From the NCBI GenBank assembly GCA_016124205.1, contig WGOD01000005.1, forward strand, positions 1-47,024: DNA of 47,024 bases, in the 5' to 3' direction. The translations under genes were made by a program, and so were the position numbers. This stretch comes from Alphaproteobacteria bacterium (GTDB lineage: Bacteria > Pseudomonadota > Alphaproteobacteria > Caulobacterales > Maricaulaceae). Every line of letters begins with the position of its first letter. Position 1 is the stretch's first letter. The notes beneath the pieces are model-generated. The model had not been told where the DNA came from. It ran no database searches and was given only the letters and a program-made list of their open reading frames with translations. Shown here in pieces: positions 38,787-46,249 of the stretch.

Positions 38787-39542
38787 ATGTTCAGCGAATC
38801 GACCTGCATTGAAATCGCCACTATCAACCCCGACGGCGTGCGCCTGCTCGCCAGCCGCAACACCGTGCTTCTTGACTGCACGTTGCAGCCGAGCGGCACG
38901 CAGGTTTCACTGCGGCTGCTGACGCCATACCTCGGCATGGGCTTCGGGCTCATCGCCTTCCCGCGGGCGGGCGATGAGGTGGTCGCCCTGTTTCCCGGGG
39001 GAGCGCTCGACGCTGGCTACGCACTTTGGGGGGCATTCAACGGAATCGATAAGGTACCCGATGGAGCGCTGCCAGACCTCATCCTGCTGGAGGGTCGGCC
39101 CGGCGACAGCGTGCGCGTGCATGTTCGCGGGGCGGTCACCGTCGAGATCGATCTCGACCTCGAAACTGTGGTCCACGGCGCCGAGCGACGAACTGTTGAC
39201 GGGGCGCGCGCCACCGTGATCGGCGGAGACGACTCACTGACCGTAGCGGGCAACCGCGCGTCGACTGTTGCGGGCAACGATACCACGACGGTGAGCGGGA
39301 ATCAGGCCTCCACGATCACGGGAAATCGCGCCGATGCGGTAGCGGGAAATCATCAGGAGTCTATCGCCGGTCTGCGTATCACCAACATTGCCGGTGCCTG
39401 GACGCTGACCATCGCGGGCGGTCTCCAGCTCATCGCGCCCTTGCTCGACTACGGACCAGGCGCGTTCCAGATCACTCCCTCCGGGGCAACCTTCAACGTG
39501 CCGGTCGTCTTCACCGCAGGCACGACGGGGGATCAGACATGA
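38787..39542 (+). CDS. Baseplate spike protein (Mu gp45/gpV-like)
   Basis: 251 residues. An OB-fold-like N-terminal part (GMGFGLIAFPRAGDEVVALFPGG) is followed by a run of beta-helix-like repeats (DDSLTVAGNRASTVAGN; TTTVSGNQASTITGNRADAV), about 10 residues per repeat, as in membrane-piercing spikes. It should form a trimer below the hub. It is first in the order gp45, gp46, gp47, gp48, as in Mu. Confidence 0.82.
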   Translation: MFSESTCIEIATINPDGVRLLASRNTVLLDCTLQPSGTQVSLRLLTPYLGMGFGLIAFPRAGDEVVALFPGGALDAGYALWGAFNGIDKVPDGALPDLILLEGRPGDSVRVHVRGAVTVEIDLDLETVVHGAERRTVDGARATVIGGDDSLTVAGNRASTVAGNDTTTVSGNQASTITGNRADAVAGNHQESIAGLRITNIAGAWTLTIAGGLQLIAPLLDYGPGAFQITPSGATFNVPVVFTAGTTGDQT

Positions 39543-40009
39543 ACGGCCTGGGCGACCTCGCTTTCCCGCGCTTCAACTGGCGCGTCCGTGATCATGACCT
39601 GGCTGTCACCGATGGCCGCGAGTCCATGCTTGGAATCATCTACCGTTGGCTCCTCACGGAACCGGCGAATGACCCGTTTGGGCTGTCCGATGAGGAGGTG
39701 GAGACGCGGTCCAGCTATGCCTCCACTGCCGAGCGCGATGCAGCCTATCATCCGCCCACCGCGCGCTTGCCTGCGTGCTTGCCGTGGGATCCCGCATGGG
39801 GAGCCGGGATCAAGGCGTACCTGTCACGTCCCATGAACCAGGCACTGATCGCCGAGGTCACCGCTCGCATCCGCAACGGATTGGTCCAGCTCGACGGGAT
39901 CCAGCGCGTCGAGCGGGTTACTGTCAGCGGCTCTCCCTCGACGCTGGTTGTCGATTTCCGCGTCCGCACGCGCTATGGCCTTTTGGAGGACACCCTGCTC
40001 ATCTCATGA
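39539..40009 (+). CDS. Baseplate protein, Mu gp46 / T4 gp25-like
   Basis: 156 residues, ATGA overlap with the spike gene. It includes RESMLGIIYRWLLTEPANDPFG and ends with a beta-rich VVDFRVRTRYGLLEDTLLIS, matching the Mu gp46 layout. The family builds the wedge of the contractile baseplate. Position between spike and gp47-like gene supports the call. Confidence 0.78.
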   Translation: MNGLGDLAFPRFNWRVRDHDLAVTDGRESMLGIIYRWLLTEPANDPFGLSDEEVETRSSYASTAERDAAYHPPTARLPACLPWDPAWGAGIKAYLSRPMNQALIAEVTARIRNGLVQLDGIQRVERVTVSGSPSTLVVDFRVRTRYGLLEDTLLIS

Positions 40010-41097
40010 CGACCCTACTTCGCCCCATCAGCCAGGACATGCAGCTCATCCTCGCCGACATTCAATCGCGGCATCCGGATCTTGATGCCGCGCGAACCGG
40101 CTCCCTGATCAACACGATCGCTGGCGTTGCCGTCACGGTTAAGCGCGACGCGGAGCGTCTGGCCATCCGGGAGTTCTCCAGGGCCTTCTTTGCATCGGCC
40201 CAGGGAGAGGACCTTGATCGCCTGGCCGATGATCACTTGCAACTGCCTCGCCAGGCCGCGAGCACTTCGCTCGGGTTCGTGACGGCTTATCGGTCGTCCG
40301 CCGTCGGCGCCAATACCATCCCCGGCGGCACCATCCTGATCGATGCCGACGGGCGCGAGTTCGAGGTCACGGAGGCGACGCTTGTCACTGGCACTGCTGC
40401 CTCGGTGCCGGTCGCCTCCAGCGGGACAGGCAGAGGAGCGAACCGTCCTGCGAATACGGTTCTTTATCCGAAGGTGGCCGGGGCACCCTGGACCACCGGA
40501 TTCCCTGGACTGCGGCTTATCGCGGTCGAGGGAATGACCGGCGGCAATCCGGTCGAGACGGATGAGGAGTTCCGCGCACGCATCGCCGAGTTCTATATCT
40601 CCGCCAGGCGCGCCACGATTCCAGCGCTCCGCTATATCGCGCTGACCGTTCCGCAGGTTCGCCGTGTTGTGGTCGATGAAAGCCGCATCAGGCCAGAGCG
40701 CGGCGGCTGGGTCACCGTCTATGTCACGGATGGATCGGACCAGGCCAATCAACTGATGGCCCGCGAGGTGCAGCGCGTGCTCGATCGCAATGGAAAGGCC
40801 GCTGGTGTCATCGTGAATGTTTATCCGGCTGCCGTCGTGCAGGTACCTGTCACGGTGCGCATGACACAGCGGGCCGGTGGCGATCCACGGGCAATCCAGC
40901 GCGCCCTGGACGCTGGAGCCCGGTTCATGGGAGCGCTACCCATCGGTGCCGACCTCTACCGCGAGGCCTTGTCCGCATCGCTACTTGGCGCTGATGCCTC
41001 GATCCTTAGCGCGGAGATCGTAACACCCACCGTCAACATCATCGCTGGCGCCGGTCAGTTGCTCCGCCTTCCGCCCGAGGGGATCACCCTTGCATGA
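40006..41097 (+). CDS. Baseplate J-like protein (Mu gp47)
   Basis: 363 residues from 40006, overlapping the gp46-like stop. Family features include LDRLADDHLQLPRQAASTS, GTILIDADGREFEVTEATLV, and the typical ETDEEFRARIAEFYISARRAT segment near the middle. Baseplate J proteins form the wedge ring with gp46 and gp48. Length agrees with Mu gp47 (about 360 residues). Confidence 0.88.
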   Translation: MTTLLRPISQDMQLILADIQSRHPDLDAARTGSLINTIAGVAVTVKRDAERLAIREFSRAFFASAQGEDLDRLADDHLQLPRQAASTSLGFVTAYRSSAVGANTIPGGTILIDADGREFEVTEATLVTGTAASVPVASSGTGRGANRPANTVLYPKVAGAPWTTGFPGLRLIAVEGMTGGNPVETDEEFRARIAEFYISARRATIPALRYIALTVPQVRRVVVDESRIRPERGGWVTVYVTDGSDQANQLMAREVQRVLDRNGKAAGVIVNVYPAAVVQVPVTVRMTQRAGGDPRAIQRALDAGARFMGALPIGADLYREALSASLLGADASILSAEIVTPTVNIIAGAGQLLRLPPEGITLA

Positions 41098-41915
41098 GCC
41101 TGGTCACTCTCCATGACGAGATCTATCAGGCCCAGCGTCGGCGGTTTCCCGCTTGGCTGTTGCGGAGCCTGGCCACTGCCTTCAGTCCGCAGACGAATCC
41201 CATCTATGGGGACGGCACGCTATTCGGCGAGGCCGCCTATCTGACTCCCGGCGATCTCCGGGAAGAGGTACACGCCAAGGATCCCGTCATTGGCTCTCTC
41301 ACGCTTGGCGCCGCCGCTGCCACGCAAACCATCCAGTGGCTACTGGCTCAGACCAGTCTCTCGCTCGCTGAGGGAGACTTCCTCGATCTGCATGGACGCG
41401 ACCGCGGCCAGCCAAGGCGCTCCCAGGAGCATGACGATGACTATCGCGCCCGGCTTCGTGGACTCCCGGAGGTCGCAACAGAGCAGGCGCTGGAGCAGGC
41501 CGCTGGCGCGGTCGTTCCGGGAACCGTGGTGTTCACCCTTCGGTCCCGCCAACTCGCATGGGGCCGTCATCATTGGGGCACCAATAGGCGCTGGGGAGTG
41601 ACCGTCATCCCCGTCAGTCGTCGAGGCGCCGCTAGGACCGTCGTTTGGGGCAATGGCCGTTGGGGGACCACAGCCTGGTCGTCCCTTGGGTTCCGCGGAC
41701 CAGTGCCGCAATTTAGCCCCTGGCTTGTTTCCGTCGCATTAGCACCGAGACTTCCATCGCCAGTAGCGTATTACTGGCGCCGGGCTCATTGGTCTCGTTT
41801 CGCATGGGCTTCACCAACCGCTGACCATCCGGCTTACAAGGCGCTCCGCCAGGCTCTCGAAGAACGACGCGCCGCGGGAACTACCATCCTGATCTGGATC
41901 GACGAGGGCACCTAA
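41094..41915 (+). CDS. Mu gp48-like baseplate protein (tail protein I family)
   Basis: 273 residues, ATGA overlap with the J-like gene. The middle has RGLPEVATEQALEQAAGAVVPGTVV as expected of gp48. The C-terminal third is unusual for the family: Trp/Arg-rich repeats (WGRHHWGTNRRWGV; VVWGNGRWGTTAWS; YYWRRAHWSRFAWA). Motif copy 10 overlaps its codons for LVSVALAP. Gp48 connects the baseplate wedge to fibres. Confidence 0.72.
   Translation: MSLVTLHDEIYQAQRRRFPAWLLRSLATAFSPQTNPIYGDGTLFGEAAYLTPGDLREEVHAKDPVIGSLTLGAAAATQTIQWLLAQTSLSLAEGDFLDLHGRDRGQPRRSQEHDDDYRARLRGLPEVATEQALEQAAGAVVPGTVVFTLRSRQLAWGRHHWGTNRRWGVTVIPVSRRGAARTVVWGNGRWGTTAWSSLGFRGPVPQFSPWLVSVALAPRLPSPVAYYWRRAHWSRFAWASPTADHPAYKALRQALEERRAAGTTILIWIDEGT
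41727..41745 (+). promoter_or_regulatory. Phage 19-bp motif copy 10 (inside the gp48-like gene)
   Basis: GTTTCCGTCGCATTAGCAC. The first 16 bases match consensus exactly; the last three differ. It lies 169 bp upstream of the fibre gene at 41915 and within coding sequence. Confidence 0.65.
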
Positions 41916-42760
41916 TGGCATCGGTCGGACTGCAAAAGAAACTCACGGCCTTCTCGCTGGCGCTGGAATCCGAAGTGATGGACGGGTTTCGGAAATCGCG
42001 CAACTCCGCAATCCAGGCCATACTCACCCTGCTGACCGGAGATGTGGCCTACTTCGGTAACAAGCGCGCGGCCTTCCGGTATGTCGAACTTTGCGCGCAG
42101 CCCTCGGATCCACCCAGCATGAGCGTTCTCCTGTCCAATGGCTCGGCCATCGTGAACGACGGCGAGAACCATAATGGCAACTGGTACCTCATCTTTGGCC
42201 AGGACCTCTCCATCACTGTCTCGGCCAGCACCAGCGTCAGCCTCGACCGCTATGACATCCTCTGCATCGTCCCGAAGTTGACCGGACAGGGCTCGATCCA
42301 GCGAGAGGTCGTCGACGCTGAAGGTCGCGTCTCCCTGATGACCGACCAGGAATATCTTGCTGACGATTTCCAGCTCCACATCATCAAGGGCCAGAATGGC
42401 GCCGCGGCTCCCGAGATCACCCGCGTCAATGCGCATACCTTCACCCCGCCCGGGATGATCCCTGTCGCGCTCATCAAGGTTCGGGCGGGCACGGACACAA
42501 TCGAACTGGCCGATCTGACCGATTTGCGCGAGACATTCACCCTGCGCAACTACGCGGGCGAGGCGTCTGCTCATTCCGACATTGCCGCGCTGAACTCGAA
42601 CATCCTCGTGCCGAACTACCCTAACCAGCCCTTCATCCTCCTGGATGCCGACAACGCGACCGACATCCCATACGATTCCTTCTACATCGACAAGTCCGCA
42701 GGATCTCCCGGCACCCTCAAGTATCGCAAGGGCGACGGCTCTGTCGTCTCGCTGGGGTAA
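41915..42760 (+). CDS. Tail appendage/fibre attachment protein
   Basis: 281 residues, start overlapping the gp48-like stop. An N-terminal helical part (RNSAIQAILTLLTGDVAYFG) precedes a beta-rich region (FGQDLSITVSASTSVSLDRYD) similar to baseplate-attached fibre domains in which an Asp-containing strand pattern (VSLDRYDILCI) recurs. A C-terminal PNYPNQPFILLDADNATDI segment follows. It probably connects distal fibres to gp48. Confidence 0.55.
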   Translation: MASVGLQKKLTAFSLALESEVMDGFRKSRNSAIQAILTLLTGDVAYFGNKRAAFRYVELCAQPSDPPSMSVLLSNGSAIVNDGENHNGNWYLIFGQDLSITVSASTSVSLDRYDILCIVPKLTGQGSIQREVVDAEGRVSLMTDQEYLADDFQLHIIKGQNGAAAPEITRVNAHTFTPPGMIPVALIKVRAGTDTIELADLTDLRETFTLRNYAGEASAHSDIAALNSNILVPNYPNQPFILLDADNATDIPYDSFYIDKSAGSPGTLKYRKGDGSVVSLG

Positions 42761-42763
42761 CGC

Positions 42764-43498
42764 ATGAGCGCCACCTTCCCCGCCGAAGCACGCGAGTTCC
42801 CGGTCCTGGTCGACGCACACCCGGGCGCCGCGGTGACCGATTCCGTGGTGATTCCCAATTCAGCCCCCTATGAGGTCTGGCTGACACAGGCGCCGAAGCC
42901 TGGCGATCCAATCACCGTCAACTGCGTCGATCCCGAGGGGAGCCGTACCCTGGCAACACCGGGACTACTGCAACCCGGCCAGTATGCCCTCACGAAGTAT
43001 GGCAAGCTCACCGGGCACAGCTCCGATGCGGGCCGGACGTTCGATGTCGTCTATACGGGCATCGGTTCTCCCGTGCGTGCAGGGGCAATCAACGCCCTCC
43101 AGGAAGAGATGGCTGCTGTCGAGACCTACCTTCTTCAGCGCCGCATCACGCTTCCTGTGCAGGGTTTCTTCTTTGGCTTCGCCGCGGTGACAGCTGAGGG
43201 CTCGGAGTTCATCTTCCAGGTGCCCGGACCGGACGGGGCCGAATGGAACATCCGTGGCCTTCAGATCCTGCATGCCGACAGCTCTACCGCGACCGAGCAA
43301 ACCGTCGTGCGGGCCGCCACTTTCGGCGTCGGAGGGACCGGCACCGTCATCGAGGTAACTCTCCCGTCCGATGAGGGATCGTCGGAGATCGAGGCCGGCA
43401 GCATCCCGGTCGTCGCTGGCGATCTCATCTACGTCTATGTCACCGAGGGCGGCGGACATCAGAACATCCAGTTCGCACTCCACCTGCAAGCCCCCTGA
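42764..43498 (+). CDS. Beta-rich tail protein, unknown
   Basis: 244 residues. The N-terminal half contains NSAPYEVWLTQAPKPGDPI and LKPGQYAL-like beta segments; the C-terminal half (FFFGFAAVTAEGSEFIFQVP; NIRGLQILHADSSTATEQTV) looks like a receptor-binding or jelly-roll type domain. It lies between two fibre-like genes, so a distal tail role is likely, but I cannot name a family. Confidence 0.5.
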   Translation: MSATFPAEAREFPVLVDAHPGAAVTDSVVIPNSAPYEVWLTQAPKPGDPITVNCVDPEGSRTLATPGLLQPGQYALTKYGKLTGHSSDAGRTFDVVYTGIGSPVRAGAINALQEEMAAVETYLLQRRITLPVQGFFFGFAAVTAEGSEFIFQVPGPDGAEWNIRGLQILHADSSTATEQTVVRAATFGVGGTGTVIEVTLPSDEGSSEIEAGSIPVVAGDLIYVYVTEGGGHQNIQFALHLQAP

Positions 43499-43509
43499 AA
43501 GGATCCTGC

Positions 43510-44826
43510 ATGCGCGTCATGATTACTCTCTTCGCCCTTCTATTCTCGACTTGGGTCGCCGTCGGCAACGCCCAGACCCTCCAGCTCCAGCAGCTCCGCC
43601 TCGACAGCGACGGCAACGGGAGCGCAGCGACTCTCACCGAGTCCAGCATCAACAGCCTGACCGCCGCCTCGCACCAGCCGGTCACTCTGTCGAGCGATGC
43701 CAGCGGCCTGCTTTCCATCAGCGGACAGACGCTCGACCTGCCAACGACGAATGTCGTCATCAACCGCTCGGTCACCATCGACGACACGCTGGAAGTCAGC
43801 GGCGCCATGAACGTGCTCGGTGCCTCTCAGTTTCCGGGCGCCACGCTGGGCGGCGGATCGGGCGTGGACGCCACCTTCGAGGGCAAGGTCGCCATACTGG
43901 ATGACCTTACCGTTTCGAGCCCCGGCGATGTCACCGTGGACGGTGGAAATGTGGTCGTCGACGGCGGCGATGTCACTGTCGATGGTGGGACGCTTGAGGT
44001 GACCGAGCGTTTTGAGGGGCCGGGCCTGGTGCTCGACCTGGACGGCGGAGACCTTTCATTCCAGATCTCAGGCAGGCCGGATTTCTCCTCGATGGACACG
44101 CCCGGGATCGAGATAGGAACGACTGGGCCGTTCACGGTTCGGCGCGATGGCGACACGATCGCAACTCTGGGAGCCAGCGGGCTCAGCCTCGTCACGGCGC
44201 TTCCGATCACGAGCGGTGGCACAGGATCGACCTCGGCGAGCGCCGCTAGGACGGCGCTGGGCCTTGGCACCATCGCCACGCAGGCTGCGGACGCCGTGGC
44301 GATCACGGGCGGCACGATCACGACGAGCGGCGCGGGCTCCCGGATCTCGGCCACGTCGACGAACACGACCGCCGCGATCGCGATGCAGAACTACTCGGGC
44401 GGACCGGCGGCCAGCTTCGCGACGAGCGGCGCGACCCCCTTCACCGTCAACAGCCAGACCAAGGTCGCCTTCCTGAACGCCGACCTGCTCGACGGCATCG
44501 ATTCGGCAGCGCTCATGCCGAGGCAGTTCGCGGTGATTTCCGTGGGTACGCCGACTCGTTTGCTGACGTCGACAGAGACGGGCTCTGTGATCATCATGTC
44601 GGATGAGTTGCTGCAACTGCCGACCCCTGCCGCGGGGCTATGGTACACGGTCCTGGCGCAGGTCGACGCCCAGGTTGAGGCTACCTCTGGAGGGATCGTC
44701 GATCCGGGCGGTGTATTCAATGGATCTGGGATCTATGCGTCGTCGGACCGGGCGACCATCACGTTAGTTTGCGACGGAAGCTACTGGATCGCAGTTTCCG
44801 TCCGAGGCACTTGGGGCGACCTGTAA
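43510..44826 (+). CDS. Tail fibre with apparent Sec signal peptide
   Basis: 438 residues. Residues 1-22 look like a signal peptide (MRVMITLFALLFSTWV core, cut near GNA-QT). Repetitive beta segments follow (DVTVDGGNVVVDGGDVTVDGG), then the fibre signature LPITSGGTGSTSASAARTAL and NADLLDGIDSAAL. The distal part ends in VRGTWGDL. A signal peptide on a tail fibre is odd, because tails assemble in the cytoplasm; the start could be mis-called, but GGATCC-type spacing and the strong N-terminus support it. Hammerhead ribozyme 2 begins on the base after its stop. Confidence 0.7.
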   Translation: MRVMITLFALLFSTWVAVGNAQTLQLQQLRLDSDGNGSAATLTESSINSLTAASHQPVTLSSDASGLLSISGQTLDLPTTNVVINRSVTIDDTLEVSGAMNVLGASQFPGATLGGGSGVDATFEGKVAILDDLTVSSPGDVTVDGGNVVVDGGDVTVDGGTLEVTERFEGPGLVLDLDGGDLSFQISGRPDFSSMDTPGIEIGTTGPFTVRRDGDTIATLGASGLSLVTALPITSGGTGSTSASAARTALGLGTIATQAADAVAITGGTITTSGAGSRISATSTNTTAAIAMQNYSGGPAASFATSGATPFTVNSQTKVAFLNADLLDGIDSAALMPRQFAVISVGTPTRLLTSTETGSVIIMSDELLQLPTPAAGLWYTVLAQVDAQVEATSGGIVDPGGVFNGSGIYASSDRATITLVCDGSYWIAVSVRGTWGDL

Positions 44827-44878
44827 GGACGAAACCCGCAATGGCGGGTCGCAGCGTAGTGCGCTGCCTGATGAGTCC
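44827..44878 (+). ncRNA. Type II hammerhead ribozyme 2
   Basis: GGAC (44827-44830) pairs with GTCC (44875-44878) as stem II. Stem III is ACCCGC (34-39)/GCGGGT (44-49) with loop AATG. The cleavage triplet is GTC, cut after C44850. Stem I is GCAGCG (51-56)/CGCTGC (62-67), and the core is the canonical CTGATGA (68-74) plus GAA. It starts directly after the fibre stop codon, and the AAGGAG ribosome site of the Acb2-like gene follows immediately at 44879. The stems are identical to ribozyme 1 while three loop/core positions differ. Confidence 0.93.
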
Positions 44879-44891
44879 AAGGAGTATTCCG

Positions 44892-45128
44892 ATGTCCCAC
44901 GCGGATCCCAAGCTGACCGAACGCATCAACAATGACTTCTGCTATCATCGCCCTCCTACGGAGGTCGCTGCGGACTTCGTTCGCTTGCGGGAACAGGCCA
45001 AGAGCCTGGCTCACCTCATCAATGAACTCGTGCCCGATGGTCGGGAGAAGTCGCTGGCCATCACCAATCTGGAACAGACCACCATGTGGGCCAACGCTGG
45101 TATCGCCCGACAGTTCCCCGCCTCCTGA
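44892..45128 (+). CDS. acb2: Acb2-like anti-CBASS cyclic-nucleotide sponge
   Basis: 78 residues from 44892, with AAGGAG 7 nt upstream. The sequence has the family pattern: RINNDFCYHRPPT, LREQAKSLAHLINELVPDG, REKSLAITNLEQTTMWANAG and IARQ. Acb2 proteins form small helical hexamers that bind cyclic di- and trinucleotides made by CBASS defence and so block signalling. The closely spaced R-E-x-S-L-A-x-T-x-L-E and W-A-N-A-x-I-A-R blocks make me fairly sure. It is the first gene of the right-end cargo block and directly follows a ribozyme. Confidence 0.85.
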   Translation: MSHADPKLTERINNDFCYHRPPTEVAADFVRLREQAKSLAHLINELVPDGREKSLAITNLEQTTMWANAGIARQFPAS

Positions 45129-45131
45129 CCC

Positions 45132-45740
45132 ATGCCCTTTCGATCCGCCAGCCTATCCGTTCGCCGCTATGCCGTGCTGGGAGACGTTCCTCGAACGCTT
45201 CCCCAGACCGCAACGCTCGCCATGCGGCGCTACACTTTCCGTCCCATCGACGATAGTCGCGGCGAGAAAGAAGCCTTCGGCTGGATCAACCCGCGAAACC
45301 TGCTGGCCGAGAACTTCACTTTCGATGAGGTCGCGGACGGTCTCCACCTCCTTCTTGGGGTGCGTCGCGATCACAAGGCATTCTCTCCGGTGCTCTTCCG
45401 TGCCCGCCGTGAGGAGCTATTCGAGTCCGCCAAGAAGGAGCGCAAGCTCCAGAAGATTTCCCGACAGCAGCGCCTCGCCCTTGAGGAACAGCTCACCATC
45501 CAGATGCTGCGCGAGATCTCGCCGCAGAGCGCCTTTTCGGAACTGCTCTGGGACATGAACAGCGGCATCGTCCTCATGGGCGCGACAAGCAACGCACTTT
45601 GCGAGCGCATCCAGGAGCTATTCGAGGCGACCTTTGACCTGAAACTTCGCCCCATGTACCCGGCGCTGATCGGCGCCAACTATATCGCCACACAGGGCCT
45701 TGAGGCCGAGTACTTCCTGGCAACGGAGGCCGGTCGATGA
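45132..45740 (+). CDS. RdgC-like protein, N-terminal part of a split pair
   Basis: 202 residues. It contains the RdgC-type pattern: EKEAFGWINPRNLLAENFTF, LHLLLGVRRDHKAFSPVLFR, ISRQQRLALEEQLTIQML, and FSELLWDMNSGIVLMGATS. RdgC binds double-stranded DNA and modulates RecA. The C-terminal domain of the pair seems to be the next gene, overlapping by ATGA. A protein that shields phage DNA from host recombination would complement Gam. Confidence 0.72.
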   Translation: MPFRSASLSVRRYAVLGDVPRTLPQTATLAMRRYTFRPIDDSRGEKEAFGWINPRNLLAENFTFDEVADGLHLLLGVRRDHKAFSPVLFRARREELFESAKKERKLQKISRQQRLALEEQLTIQMLREISPQSAFSELLWDMNSGIVLMGATSNALCERIQELFEATFDLKLRPMYPALIGANYIATQGLEAEYFLATEAGR

Positions 45741-46249
45741 GCGTCGAACTGTCGCCGATGGAAGCATTTCAGAAGTACGCGGCCCTTGGACCCGACTTCC
45801 TTACCTGGCTACTCATGCGCGTGCTCGATGACGACTATCCCAAGCCGCACAGCGAGCCTGGTCTGAAGATCGACATCCAGGGACCCCTCCTCTTCATCAG
45901 CGAGGACGGCGAGGCCCGAAAGGTCGCCCTGGCAGGCGACGAGGTTGCCTCGGCCCCGGAGGTCATGAATACGCTTCGCCAGGGGAAGAAGCTCATCCGC
46001 GCGAAGATCATCTTCACGGCGCAGGAAGATAGCTGGGGCTTCACGCTCGACGCCCAGTTCTTTGACCTCAAATCGATCAAGCTCCCCGTCCCGAGCATCC
46101 CTGACCTGAACCAGTACCTTCAGATGCGCATCGAAGCAACGATGCGTCTATACAGCCTGGTTGACGAGATGTTCACGGACCTGTTCCTTCCGCTCCGCCT
46201 CGATCCCGAGGCATGGAAGGAAGAGACGGGATCCTGGAAGCGATCATGA
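45737..46249 (+). CDS. RdgC-like C-terminal partner
   Basis: 170 residues, start overlapping the previous stop (ATGA). LGPDFLTWLLMRVLDDD near the start is the pattern I associate with the second part of RdgC-type proteins. Further segments are VMNTLRQGKKLIRAKIIFTA, DAQFFDLKSIKLPVP and VDEMFTDLFLPLRLD. Encoded separately rather than fused; whether the two proteins form one complex is untested. Confidence 0.6.
   Translation: MSVELSPMEAFQKYAALGPDFLTWLLMRVLDDDYPKPHSEPGLKIDIQGPLLFISEDGEARKVALAGDEVASAPEVMNTLRQGKKLIRAKIIFTAQEDSWGFTLDAQFFDLKSIKLPVPSIPDLNQYLQMRIEATMRLYSLVDEMFTDLFLPLRLDPEAWKEETGSWKRS

Noticed and set aside
12534..41745. The 19-bp motif as dispersed transposase-binding sites
   Set aside because: It has no similarity to the GATAAATGGCA terminal repeats, and its position and direction follow gene starts.
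43920..44000. Short direct repeats in the fibre gene as a CRISPR-like or minisatellite array
   Set aside because: They encode in-frame DVTVDGG-type beta repeats of a fibre and have no spacers.
38787..44826. Possible diversity-generating retroelement linked to the fibre genes
   Set aside because: No reverse transcriptase gene and no template/variable repeat pair was found.
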